A stretch of 64,000 nucleotides of DNA from Corynebacterium urogenitale (lineage in GTDB: Bacteria > Actinomycetota > Actinomycetes > Mycobacteriales > Mycobacteriaceae). The position numbers and the translations under genes were made by a program. A model generated the notes under the pieces. It had not been told where the DNA came from. It saw nothing but the letters and a program-made list of their open reading frames with translations, and ran no database searches. How positions within the stretch are numbered: the first letter of the stretch is position 1; the number at the start of each line of letters is the position of its first letter. Location: contig NZ_CP045032.1 in the NCBI RefSeq assembly GCF_009026825.1, forward strand, positions 310,001 to 374,000, given 5' to 3'. Below, in pieces: positions 45,811-54,410 of this stretch.

Positions 45811-48066
45811 CTAGGCGCGTGCCTTGCGGGCGGCCTCCACGAGGACCTTCAGGCTGGCGGTCGTTTCCTCCCAGCCACGCGTCTTCAGGCCACAATCCGG
45901 GTTGACCCACAGCAGCTGTGGATCGACGGAATCCAGTGCTGCGGCGAGCAGTGCGTCGACCTCATCCTGCTGCGGCACGCGAGGGGAGTGAATATCCCAC
46001 ACGCCTGGGCCCACGCCGAGCTCATAGCCCGCATCCTTGAGGGCGGCGAGGACCTGCATGCCGTTGCGAGCTGCCTCGATGCTGGTGACATCTGCGTCCA
46101 GGTTGCTCACCGTGTCGATAAGCTCATTGAACTCGGAGTAGCACATGTGAGTGTGGATCTGGACGGCATTGGGTGCCCCGGCCGTTGCCAGTCGGAAGCT
46201 GCCCACGGCCCACTCCAGGTAGGCAGGCTGGTTGGCCTCGCGCAGCGGCAGGAGCTCGCGGATGGCGGGCTCATCGACCTGGATGATCTGGGCGCCGGCG
46301 TCGATGAGGTCGCTGATCTCATCACGCAGGGCCAGGGCCACTTGGTCGGCGGTGTCTCCGAGGGGCTGGTCGTCGCGCACGAAGCTCCAGGCGAGCATCG
46401 TTACTGGGCCGGTGAGCATGCCCTTGACGGGCTTGTCGGTGAAGCTCTGCGCCACCTTGTACCATTCCACGGTCATCGGCTCTGGGCGGTGCACATCGCC
46501 GTAGATGATTGGTGGGCGGACGCAGCGGGAGCCGTAGCTCTGCACCCACGCGTGGTCGGTGGAGAGGTAGCCTTCCAGCTGCTCGCTGAAGTACTGCACC
46601 ATGTCGTTGCGCTCCGGCTCGCCGTGGACGAGCACGTCGAGCCCCAGTGCTTCTTGGCGGCCGATCACGTCGCGAACTTCGTCGACCATGGCTTGCTTGT
46701 AGGCCTCTCCGTCGATCTGGCCTCGACGCCACCGCGCCCGCGCGCTGCGGATTTCCCGAGTCTGTGGGAAGGAGCCGATGGTGGTGGTCGGCAGTGGAGG
46801 CAGGTTGAGGGACTCGCGCTGAGCTTCCTGGCGTTCCTTGATTGAGGAGCGCTGACGGTCTGCCGCGGTGATGGCCGCGGTGCGGGCGCGGACCTGCTCG
46901 TTGTGGCTCAGCGGGGATGCTTCGCGTGCTGCGATAGCTTCGCGGGATGCCTTGAAGAATTCGGAGACGTCCTCGCCGCGCAGGGCGGCGGAGAGGGCTG
47001 CGACCTCAGCGATCTTCTCCTTGCCGAAGGCCAACCACTCCTGGACGGGGCCGAGGTCCTCGCGCTCGAGAGTATAAGGCACGTGGAGCAGGGAGCAGCT
47101 GGTGGAAACGGCGACTGGTCCACGGTGGGCGAGCGTGCCTAGCGTTTGGAGTGCTTGATCCATGTTCGTCCGCCACACGTTGCGCCCGTCAACGATGCCG
47201 GCGACTAGGAGTTCTTCGCCCGTCCAGCTTGCCAGTTCTACGCCACCATAAACGAGGTCTACACCGAAGGCCGCTACACCTGTTCCACTGAGGGTTGCGA
47301 TGGCGCGGTCTCCGTCCTCGAAGTAGGTCTGCACCAGAATCTTGAGCTCGGGGTGGGCCTGGGCGAGCTTCTCGTAGCCTGCGCGAACTCGCTGGGTCAC
47401 GTCCTCTGGGATATCGGTGACCAGTGTTGGCTCGTCGATCTGCACCCACTCGGCGCCGCGGTCGGCGATGCGTGGCAGCAGGCGCGCGTAGGTGGCGAAG
47501 AGGTCCTCCAGCAGGTCGAGGGTCTTGGATCCATCGGTGGTGCGTGCCAGCGAGAGGTAGGTCAGTGGGCCGATGAGCACGGGGCGAACAGCGGTGCCCG
47601 CGCGCTTAATCTGGTCGCGGAGATCCTCCAGGAAAGCGTGGTCGTCCAGGGAGAATGTGGTGTCGGCGGACAGCTCCGGAACGATGTAGTGGTAGTTCGT
47701 GTCGAACCACTTCGTCATTGCGGAAGCTGGCAGTTCGGCGGTGCCGCGGGCAGCGGCGAAGTAGCGGTCGATGAATCCCGGCAGGCCGTCGTTGCTGTGG
47801 TCGGGGATGTCCGCCACGCGCTCTGGGAGGGTGCCCAGGAGTGCTGAGGTGTCCAGGATGGCGTCGTAGAAGGAACGGCCGGCGTAGGGTGCGGAATCCA
47901 GGCCTGCGGTGATGAGCTGGTCGGTGTAGTCGTTAGTGAGTTTGGTTGCGACTCCAGCCAGTTCGCGTCCGGTGCTGTCACCGCGCCAGTAGGCCTCTAG
48001 AGCCTTCTTGAGTTCGCGGTCGGGACCAATGCGTGGAACCCCTGAAATGGTTGCGTGAAAAGTCAT
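45811..48066 (-). CDS. metE: cobalamin-independent methionine synthase
   Basis: MetE transfers the methyl group of 5-methyl-THF-triglutamate to homocysteine. The 751-residue protein begins MTFHATISGVPRIGPDRELKKALE. It has the core GSFPQTREIRSARARWRRG, and the zinc-site residues HMCYSEF and NPDCGLKTRGWEE. ATG 48066 matches the family start; an in-frame TTG at 48096 is less likely. A cobalamin riboswitch lies immediately upstream on the same strand, so expression should fall when B12 is present and MetH can work. There is no clear terminator in 45619-45810. Confidence 0.97.
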   Translation of the reverse strand: MTFHATISGVPRIGPDRELKKALEAYWRGDSTGRELAGVATKLTNDYTDQLITAGLDSAPYAGRSFYDAILDTSALLGTLPERVADIPDHSNDGLPGFIDRYFAAARGTAELPASAMTKWFDTNYHYIVPELSADTTFSLDDHAFLEDLRDQIKRAGTAVRPVLIGPLTYLSLARTTDGSKTLDLLEDLFATYARLLPRIADRGAEWVQIDEPTLVTDIPEDVTQRVRAGYEKLAQAHPELKILVQTYFEDGDRAIATLSGTGVAAFGVDLVYGGVELASWTGEELLVAGIVDGRNVWRTNMDQALQTLGTLAHRGPVAVSTSCSLLHVPYTLEREDLGPVQEWLAFGKEKIAEVAALSAALRGEDVSEFFKASREAIAAREASPLSHNEQVRARTAAITAADRQRSSIKERQEAQRESLNLPPLPTTTIGSFPQTREIRSARARWRRGQIDGEAYKQAMVDEVRDVIGRQEALGLDVLVHGEPERNDMVQYFSEQLEGYLSTDHAWVQSYGSRCVRPPIIYGDVHRPEPMTVEWYKVAQSFTDKPVKGMLTGPVTMLAWSFVRDDQPLGDTADQVALALRDEISDLIDAGAQIIQVDEPAIRELLPLREANQPAYLEWAVGSFRLATAGAPNAVQIHTHMCYSEFNELIDTVSNLDADVTSIEAARNGMQVLAALKDAGYELGVGPGVWDIHSPRVPQQDEVDALLAAALDSVDPQLLWVNPDCGLKTRGWEETTASLKVLVEAARKARA

Positions 48067-48109
48067 GTTCTTCTGATCCTCGTCAGTCGAAGTCAATGGT
48101 TGTCAAACA

Positions 48110-48295
48110 ACCGGCAGGTATTCGGACTCGCGCTGGCGATAACGAGGATTGCGGTGGACAGACTGCGGCCCCGGTAACACCATGCGCACACCGTTGCGGG
48201 ACAGCTCCGGATTCTCACCGGATTCCCCTGCTACATCACGTCTGAGGCCTCTCACCTTGTCCGGGGCTCCAGAAGGTGGACCTGCAAGCGACGTG
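48110..48295 (-). promoter_or_regulatory. cobalamin riboswitch controlling metE
   Basis: Read on the minus strand, the region contains GCTTGCAGGTCCACC near its 5' end, then GGGGAATCCGGTGAGAATCC and GAGCTGTCCCGCAACGGTG (the B12 box core), and finally CAGTCTGTCCACC and AGTCCGAATACCTGCC. These are the ordered conserved blocks of the class. It ends about 45 bases before the metE ATG, leaving little room for a separate terminator, so translational control is possible. Confidence 0.93.
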
Positions 48296-48395
48296 AATCG
48301 GTTGCGTGGAAGTACATACAACACTAGACAGCTTGGTCTGTCAAGAAAGGAGGGAGATCTGCAGGGGGGATGGCGTTGTGGCCTACTATGGGCGC

Positions 48396-48731
48396 GTGGC
48401 AAAAAAGAACAAGAAGATCGCACGCGAACAGGCCGAAGCGGAACGTCAGAAGATCGAGCAGCAGCGCCGAAACGACCAAATGACGGGTGTGAGGACGAAC
48501 TTCGCCATCGTCGCGATGCTGATCGTCCTGTACTTCCTGCGTGGGGGACAGTTTGTTGGCCTCGGCCAGTTACTGGCGCTCGCGATCTGCTTCTTCTTTG
48601 CGCAGATCACCACTGATATGTGGCGGATCTACCGCAATGAACCCGAACCCGCAGGGCTCGTTCGGCGCTTAGCGCCGACCCTGGCATTCACGGCGCTCCT
48701 CTTCACCGTGATTTTCCTGACCATGGGGTGA
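48396..48731 (+). CDS. small membrane protein, function unknown
   Basis: The 111-residue protein starts MAKKNKKIAREQAEAERQKI, a strongly charged helical N-terminus, then has three hydrophobic segments (FAIVAMLIVLYFL, LGQLLALAICFFFAQI and LAFTALLFTVIFLTM). The GTG start at 48396 follows TACTAT by six bases, a leaderless arrangement, and avoids including riboswitch DNA in the coding region. The gene is divergent from metE. The charged start and three helices recall DUF-type actinobacterial proteins, but I cannot name a family. Confidence 0.8.
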   Translation: MAKKNKKIAREQAEAERQKIEQQRRNDQMTGVRTNFAIVAMLIVLYFLRGGQFVGLGQLLALAICFFFAQITTDMWRIYRNEPEPAGLVRRLAPTLAFTALLFTVIFLTMG

Positions 48732-48924
48732 GTGAGAGCGGTCAGATCACGGCGAGAGCGTCGGCAACAGGCACGCGGAGATGCCCGTGTGTAGTGCGAA
48801 AGTTTCCCGCTGAGTGTGTGGGACGAGGCGCTTTCATACTCCACTAACGCCCTCTGTTTCGACTGTGTTACACAGCGTTCAAAAAGTCTTTCACGAGCGC
48901 ACGGATGGCGCCCCAACAACAGCC

Positions 48925-49350
48925 TTAATCGCTCACTTCCACCTGGTCGCCAATGGTCGTCACGCTGCTCGCAGCACGCATCGGCTCCCGAGCAGGCCCA
49001 GACACCACATCGCCCGTTGTCACATCAAAGTGGGAATCATGCTTTGGGCAAATTGCGATGGTCCGCCCATCGGCCTCTTCAATCCGGTCAATCTCGCCGG
49101 CAGCATGTGGGCACGTGGTGGAAAACGCAGTGAACTCACCCTCCTTCGGCTGCGCGATGACCCACTTATCGATGATCACAGCGCCACCCACTGGAATATC
49201 AGCCTTCGCAGCCTTAGCCACCACCTCGTCACCCGCACATGCGGCCAGCAAAGCGCCGGAGGCTGTCGCAGCAGTCGCCAACGCCACGCCCTTCAAGAAG
49301 CCGCGGCGGGAGCAGAAGTGTCCAGAGTTCTCAAAACCAGAGGCAGTCAT
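48925..49350 (-). CDS. Rieske [2Fe-2S] protein with Tat lipoprotein signal
   Basis: The protein has 141 residues from ATG 49350. The N-terminus contains CSRRGFLKGVALATA, a Tat (SRRxFLK) signal, followed by a lipobox-like GALLAACAG, so it should be exported folded and lipid-anchored. The Rieske domain has TTCPHAAG and AICPKHDSHF, i.e. CxH...CxxH with 17-18 residues between, which bind the cluster. This looks like a small single-domain electron carrier. It is not part of the bc1 complex genes, and its partner is unknown. The region 48732-48924 between this gene and the convergent membrane protein holds nothing recognisable. Confidence 0.92.
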   Translation of the reverse strand: MTASGFENSGHFCSRRGFLKGVALATAATASGALLAACAGDEVVAKAAKADIPVGGAVIIDKWVIAQPKEGEFTAFSTTCPHAAGEIDRIEEADGRTIAICPKHDSHFDVTTGDVVSGPAREPMRAASSVTTIGDQVEVSD

Positions 49351-49528
49351 GGCCACCATTATGGCTGGTTGCAGGGCATTTCTCTAGCAAGGTCAGCCTT
49401 AAAAGCGTTCTTGATATCCGTATGGAGCAAAACGTGCGGTTCGGCACGCGGTGGCGTCAGACATTAAGAAACCACACCCCGCGCAAGACCGCACACAAGC
49501 ACGAACACCGGGCGTAAAATAGATCGCC

Positions 49529-50753
49529 ATGAACACCCCAGAAGCCATCGGCACCCCGCTGACACCCAACGCCACGAAAGTCCTGCTCCTCGGCTCAGGC
49601 GAGCTAGGGCGCGAGGTGACGATCGCCCTGCAACGCCTCGGCGTGGAAGTGCACGCCGCCGACCGTTACTCCGGTGCGCCCGCCCACCACGTAGCCAACT
49701 TCGCACACGTCCTCGATATGACCGACGCCACCGCCGTGCGCGCCCTAGTGGACCAGGTGAAGCCGGACTTCGTCGTGCCGGAGATCGAGGCGCTGGCCAC
49801 GGACGAGTTGCAGAGGATTGAAGATGATGGCGTGGCGACGGTGATTCCCACCGCGCGCGCAACCCGCCTGACCATGAACCGCGAAGGAATCCGCAGCCTA
49901 GCGCACGAGGAACTGGGCCTGCCGAACAGCGCCCACCGCTACGCATCCACATTTGAGGAGCTGGCGCGCGGCGCGGAGGAGATCGGCTACCCGTGCGTAG
50001 TGAAGCCCGTGATGAGCAGCTCCGGCAAGGGGCAGAGCTACGTGGGGAGCGCCGAAGAGTTGGAAGCGGCGTGGAATCACGCGATGACCGGAGCGCGCGT
50101 GAACAGCGGGCGGGTGATTATTGAACAGTTCATTCCTTTCGACTACGAGATCACATTGCTAACCGTGCGCTCCTGCGACCCAGAGACTGGGCGCGATGCA
50201 ACATGGTTCTGCGAGCCAATCGGGCATCGGCAGGATCGTGGTGACTACGTGGAATCCTGGCAGCCAGCGGCGATGAGTGAGATTGCCCTGGACAATGCTC
50301 GCTCCGTGGCTGCGCGTATCACTGGGGCTCTTGGCGGGCGAGGAGTCTTTGGTGTGGAGTTGTTTGTCAAAGGCGATGACGTGTACTTCTCCGAGGTTAG
50401 CCCGCGCCCGCACGATACGGGCATGGTGACCATGGGGACGCAGCGCTTTAGTGAGTTTGACCTGCATGCGCGCGCGATCCTGGGGCTGCCGATTGATACG
50501 ACCATGATTAGCCCGGGGGGCTTCTGCGGTGATCTATGGCGTGGACAGTCCCGATGGGCCGGTGGAGTTCGCCGGTGTGGGGGAGGCCATGCGGATCCCG
50601 GAGACTGATATTCGCCTGTTTGGTAAGCCGGAATCTTACGAGCGGCGGCGCCTGGGCGTGGCAGTGTCTACGGCGGAGACCGTTGAGGAGGCACGTGAGC
50701 GCGCCGCGGAGGCTGCGGGGCGCGTCGAGGTGCGGCCAGGTGCGGCTGACTAG
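49529..50753 (+). pseudogene. purT: formate-dependent GAR transformylase purT, +1 frameshifted
   Basis: PurT makes formyl-GAR with formate and ATP. Frame 1 runs from ATG 49529 ([18 protein letters not shown], then [19 protein letters not shown], both ATP-grasp motifs) to a stop at 50608. From 50521 the correct reading ([20 protein letters not shown] to the stop at 50753) lies in another frame. The break is at a run of six G at 50515-50520; five G would give [15 protein letters not shown] and a 407-residue protein of normal length. Sequencing error in a homopolymer, a recent mutation or slippage expression all fit. The ATG follows TAAAAT by eight bases. Confidence 0.9.
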
Positions 50754-50763
50754 GGGCTGACCA

Positions 50764-50875
50764 GGGGTTTGGGGGCTGTGTGAAATCTGCGGGGGGTTTG
50801 GGGGCTGTGTGAAATCTGCGGGGGTTTGGGGCGTGGTTTAGGGTGGTGTTTTTACCCTGCTAACCCCCGCGGATT
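50764..50875. repeat. 29-bp tandem repeat and partial inverted repeat after purT
   Basis: Two identical 29-bp units, 50764-50792 and 50793-50821, start GGGGTTTGGGGGCTGTGTGA. A part (AATCTGCGGGGGTTT at 50813-50827) is inverted as TAACCCCCGCGGATT at 50861-50875 with a G-U pair, so the region could fold as a hairpin and terminate both convergent genes. Confidence 0.7.
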
Positions 50876-50951
50876 CTGCAGGCTGGTGGAAGTCCCGTAG
50901 ATTCTGCACGGAGATGGAAGCCAATTGGTGGGGCCTAGCTGGAGGTGGGGC

Positions 50952-51980
50952 CTAGCTGGAAACCCCGGAAGTCCCAGTCACCCCAGCTGCCCCAGAAGCT
51001 CCAGTCGCCTCGGCCGCCCCGCCTGTCTCAGAAGCTCCAGTCGCCTCGGCCGCCCCGCTTGTCTCAGAAGCGACAGAAGCACACTCCTCGGCCCCGCAGT
51101 GAGCAGTGGCAGTACTAGCCGCGCAGTCATCGCACAGCAAGATCTGCTTGCGGCAGGAGCCATTGATGCAGTTGTGGAACAGGTTCGTGTCCGCACCACA
51201 GTGCTGGCAGTAGCCCAGCTGCTTGGAATGATCACTGAACTCCATGTGCATGCGCTTGTCGAAGACGTAGAGGGAACCCTCCCACAGCCCGTCATCGCCG
51301 AACTGCTCGCCGTAGCGCACGATGCCGCCATCGATCTGGTAGACCTCCTCGAAGCCACGATTCTTCATCAGAGAAGACAAGATTTCGCAGCGGATACCAC
51401 CAGTGCAGTAGGAGACAACGGGCTTGTCTTTCATCCAGTCGTACTTGCCGGACTCGAGCTCGCGGATGAAGTCATGAGTGGTGTTCACGTCCGGTACCAC
51501 GGCGTTCTTGAACTTACCGATCTCCGCTTCCATGGCGTTGCGTCCGTCGAAGAAGACCACCTCGTCGCCGCGTTCGGCCACGAGGTCATTGACCTGCTGT
51601 GGTTTGAGATGTACCCCGCCACCGACAACGCCATTTTCATCCACCTTCAGTTCTTCCGGAGCGCCAAAGGCGACGATCTCGTCACGGACCTTCACGGAGA
51701 GCTTCGGGAAGTCTTCCGCGCCACCTTCAGACCATTTGAATTCCATCTTTTTGAACCCTGGGTACTGGCGGGTGGCTTTGGTGTAGGCCTTGCAGCTAGC
51801 GATGGTTCCGCCCACGGTGCCGTTGATTCCGTGCTTGCTGATGAGAATGCGGCCGGTGAGGCCCAGCTTTTCGCAGAGAGCTCGCTGCCACAGCATGATC
51901 GCCGTTGGGTCGGCGATCGGTGTGAAGCAGTAGTACAGCAGGATGCGGGATTCGTGGAGGTCGGTGTAGCTATTGCCCAT
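50952..51980 (-). CDS. trhO: tRNA uridine(34) hydroxylase TrhO (YceA), with repetitive tail
   Basis: TrhO-type rhodanese proteins hydroxylate U34 of certain tRNAs with oxygen. From ATG 51980 it has 342 residues: an N-terminal [13 protein letters not shown] and [19 protein letters not shown] domain, then a rhodanese domain with the active Cys in [12 protein letters not shown], and a Cys-rich segment ([15 protein letters not shown]). The last 37 residues are [13 protein letters not shown] repeats encoded by a 36-bp tandem duplication (50993-51064). TAGAAT lies seven bases before the ATG on the minus strand. The open frame extends 11 residues further, without support. Confidence 0.93.
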   Translation of the reverse strand: MGNSYTDLHESRILLYYCFTPIADPTAIMLWQRALCEKLGLTGRILISKHGINGTVGGTIASCKAYTKATRQYPGFKKMEFKWSEGGAEDFPKLSVKVRDEIVAFGAPEELKVDENGVVGGGVHLKPQQVNDLVAERGDEVVFFDGRNAMEAEIGKFKNAVVPDVNTTHDFIRELESGKYDWMKDKPVVSYCTGGIRCEILSSLMKNRGFEEVYQIDGGIVRYGEQFGDDGLWEGSLYVFDKRMHMEFSDHSKQLGYCQHCGADTNLFHNCINGSCRKQILLCDDCAASTATAHCGAEECASVASETSGAAEATGASETGGAAEATGASGAAGVTGTSGVSS

Positions 51981-52042
51981 ACCTCGGATTCTAAACCCTC
52001 GTTGGGTATCCACGGAATTGCACGCAATTCCCGGCGGAGCGC

Positions 52043-52200
52043 CTGCGCGGCAGGGTTACTGCAGCTGGAGATGTTTCTGCGCGCGGCAGGGTTACTGCAG
52101 TCGCGCGCGGCAGGATTATTGCAGTTGGAGGTGTGTCTGCGCGCGGCTGGGTTACTGCAATCGCGCGCGACAGGGTTATTGCAGTTGGAGGTGCATCTCC
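52043..52200. repeat. 60-bp tandem repeat entering the GNAT gene
   Basis: Bases 52081-52140 and 52141-52200 are near-identical 60-bp units, and 52043-52080 is a partial third. Each unit holds two versions of GCGCGGCAGGGTTACTGCAG. The repeat runs over the stop codon of the GNAT gene (52176) and encodes its last residues. Confidence 0.85.
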
Positions 52201-52706
52201 ACGTGGGGTACGCCCTCGACCTCGAACTCTTCACCAACGGTCTCGAAACCGTAGGACTGGTAGAAGTCCGTGAGGTAGGTCTGGGCATCCAGCTTCACGA
52301 TGGCTTTCTGGGTTGTGGGATCCAGAGCCACCGCGCGACCCCTGCAGACCTCCAGAGCCTCATCCATCAGCTTCCGTGCCACTCCATAGCCGCGCATGTC
52401 TGGGTGCACGCACACGCGGCCAATGTGTTGCGCCTCCGCTGGGCCGAAGACGCGGGCAGTGCCCACCAATCGCATGGGGCTGCCAGGATCGGCCGTGCCC
52501 CACGGGTAATCCGGGCCCGATCCTGGGTGGACGTAGGCGAGGAGATGGTGCGTGTTGGGGTGGGCGTCGATGTCGTCGATCTCTGCGAATGGTGCACGCT
52601 GCTCGTTGACGAAAACATCAACGCGCAGCTTGTACAGCGCATGGACTTGCTGCGGAACCATGTTCAGCAGCGCTCGACCGGTGAGGTGAACGTCGGGTGC
52701 CTTCAT
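52176..52706 (-). CDS. GNAT family N-acetyltransferase (ElaA-like)
   Basis: The 176-residue protein has the ElaA-type start VHALYKLRVDVFVNEQRAPFAEIDDID and the acetyl-CoA-binding IGRVCVHPDMRGYGVARKLMDEAL (R/Q-x-x-G-x-G/A). It then has the usual C-terminal FYQSYGFETVGEEF. The substrate is unknown. TAGACT lies eight bases upstream of the ATG on the minus strand, a leaderless start. The last residues HLQLQ are encoded by the 60-bp tandem repeat that covers its 3' end, so its C-terminus was probably altered by repeat growth. Confidence 0.92.
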   Translation of the reverse strand: MKAPDVHLTGRALLNMVPQQVHALYKLRVDVFVNEQRAPFAEIDDIDAHPNTHHLLAYVHPGSGPDYPWGTADPGSPMRLVGTARVFGPAEAQHIGRVCVHPDMRGYGVARKLMDEALEVCRGRAVALDPTTQKAIVKLDAQTYLTDFYQSYGFETVGEEFEVEGVPHVEMHLQLQ

Positions 52707-52729
52707 GGCAGATCAGTCTACAGCCGCCC

Positions 52730-54145
52730 CTAGTCCTCGCGGGAGAACTTGACCATTTCTTCCCACTCGCGCACCTTCTTGCGCTCGCGACCCTCGGCTT
52801 CGCCCAGCTCGCGCTCGTGCTTGTCCAGTGCGTACCAACCGGCCCAAGTGGTGTAGTTCAGGCCCTTGTCGGCGAGGAAGGTCTCCACGGCCTCCAGCTC
52901 CGGCTGCTCGGGATCGAAGCCGATGCCGTCCTCGTGATCGGCGAGCAGGTTGGCGACGGCCTCGTTGGCATCACCCTTGGTGTTGCCGATGAGGCCCACT
53001 GGTCCGCGGCGGATCCAGCCGGTGGCGTACACACCAGGGAGACGCTCGCGCTTTTCTGCCTCAGGGTCGGCGGAGCCGGGAACTCCCGCGATGCCATCGG
53101 CTGTAGGTCCCTCGGTCAGTACGCGGCCACCAACGTTTGGCAGCACGTTTTCCCTGGAGTCCCACGGCAGGTCGGCCTGTTCATCGGACTTGTAGCCCAC
53201 GGCGCGGTAGACCGCACCCACCGGCCACTCGGTGAGCTTGCCGGTGCCCTTGACGGAGCCGTTGCCGGTCAGCTCTGTGCGTTCGGTGACCAGTGCCGTG
53301 ACGTTGCCGTTCTCGTCGGTCTTGACCTCGTGAGGGGATTCGAAGAAGTGCAGGTAGAGCTTGTGCGGCGCGCCCTTGGGGTCGGCGATGGCGTACTGCT
53401 CCAGCAGAGTGCAGACCATGTCTTGAATCTTGGATGCGCGACGTGCATCCTCGGATCCCTGGTCGTAGTCGATGTCCTCTGGGCTGACGACCACCTCGAT
53501 GGTGTCGGAGTGGTTGAGCTCCTTGAGCTCCAGTGGGGTGAACTTCGCCTGCGCTGGTCCGCGACGACCGAAGACGTGGACTTCCTTCGCCTTGTTGTTC
53601 TTGAGGGACTCGTAGACGTTGTCTGGAATCTCGGTGACGTGCAGTTCTTCGCCGGTCTTGGCGAGAACGCGGGCGACATCTAGGCCCACGTTGCCCACGC
53701 CAATGACGGCCACGGAATCTGCGTCGAGGTTCCAGGAGTGCTCGAAGTTTGGGTTGGCGTCGTAGAAGCCGACGAATTCGCCGGCGCCGATGGTGTGCTC
53801 GCCGCCTGGGATGTTGAGGTCGCGGTCATCGGTTGCGCCGGTGGCGTAGATGACGGCGTCGTAGTAGTTCTTCAGCTCGTCGAGGGTGACGTCCTTGCCA
53901 ACATTGACGTTGCCGAAGAGTCGGATTTGTGGCTTGTCCAGAACCTTGTGCAGGGACTTGATGATGCCCTTGATGCGTGGGTGGTCCGGCGCCACTCCGT
54001 AGCGGATCAGGCCGAAGGGAGCTGGCATGCGCTCGTAGATGTCAATTGCGACGTCGGTCTCGGACTTGGTCAGCGCGTCCGATGCGTAAATGCCGGCGGG
54101 GCCGGAGCCGATGACGGCAACACGGAGCGGGCGGTTATCAGCCAT
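52730..54145 (-). CDS. fprA: ferredoxin/adrenodoxin-type NADP+ reductase FprA
   Basis: The 471-residue flavoprotein moves electrons between NADPH and ferredoxin. It has the FAD site AVIGSGPAGIYASD at the N-terminus, a second Rossmann motif VIGVGNVGLDVARVLA for NADP, ATGATDDRDLNIPG and the C-terminal TGWIRRGPVGLIGNTKGDA segment typical of FprA. It is divergent from cysI, whose sulfite reductase uses reduced ferredoxin. From memory, C. glutamicum has the same neighbour (fpr2). The 265-base divergent region has McbR-type operators that could regulate both. Confidence 0.96.
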   Translation of the reverse strand: MADNRPLRVAVIGSGPAGIYASDALTKSETDVAIDIYERMPAPFGLIRYGVAPDHPRIKGIIKSLHKVLDKPQIRLFGNVNVGKDVTLDELKNYYDAVIYATGATDDRDLNIPGGEHTIGAGEFVGFYDANPNFEHSWNLDADSVAVIGVGNVGLDVARVLAKTGEELHVTEIPDNVYESLKNNKAKEVHVFGRRGPAQAKFTPLELKELNHSDTIEVVVSPEDIDYDQGSEDARRASKIQDMVCTLLEQYAIADPKGAPHKLYLHFFESPHEVKTDENGNVTALVTERTELTGNGSVKGTGKLTEWPVGAVYRAVGYKSDEQADLPWDSRENVLPNVGGRVLTEGPTADGIAGVPGSADPEAEKRERLPGVYATGWIRRGPVGLIGNTKGDANEAVANLLADHEDGIGFDPEQPELEAVETFLADKGLNYTTWAGWYALDKHERELGEAEGRERKKVREWEEMVKFSRED

Positions 54146-54243
54146 GTGAACTTCTAATTCCTTTTCGGCGGGGGTTTTGGTGGTTTTGTCCTCTGCCCAC
54201 CCTAGCGGTTGAACGCGGGGGTAAGAACACTAGGCACGAACTA

Positions 54244-54337
54244 TAGACAGAGTTGTCTAATTTTCGCAAGATGTCACTTGAAAATCTGAACCGATCGGTC
54301 TACTGTTTGCACCAGACTAAGCAGACTGAGCGGTCTG
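54244..54337 (+). promoter_or_regulatory. cysI promoter region with McbR-type operators
   Basis: TAGAC-AGAGTT-GTCTA at 54244-54259 matches the corynebacterial McbR consensus TAGAC-N6-GTCTA exactly, and CAGAC-TGAGCG-GTCTG at 54322-54337 is a variant. Between them, GAACCGATCGGTCTACT at 54288-54304 is repeated almost unchanged before cysH (59702-59718). A possible promoter is TTGAAA (54279) and TACTGT (54301). The second operator would lie just downstream of the transcription start. Confidence 0.8.
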
Positions 54338-54410
54338 CGTTTCAGCTCGAGCTTGTTGCCCGACCCGAACGCGCCGTTCAGCCCATCCACCACCGAAAGT
54401 TCTGGAAGAC

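Noticed and set aside
45772..46845. 357-codon plus-strand open frame opposite metE
   Set aside because: Antisense to the metE 3' end. Its product has no recognisable domain.
50925..52733. 602-codon plus-strand open frame opposite trhO and the GNAT gene
   Set aside because: Spans two convincing minus-strand genes and the 60-bp repeat; the product is low-complexity repeat translation.
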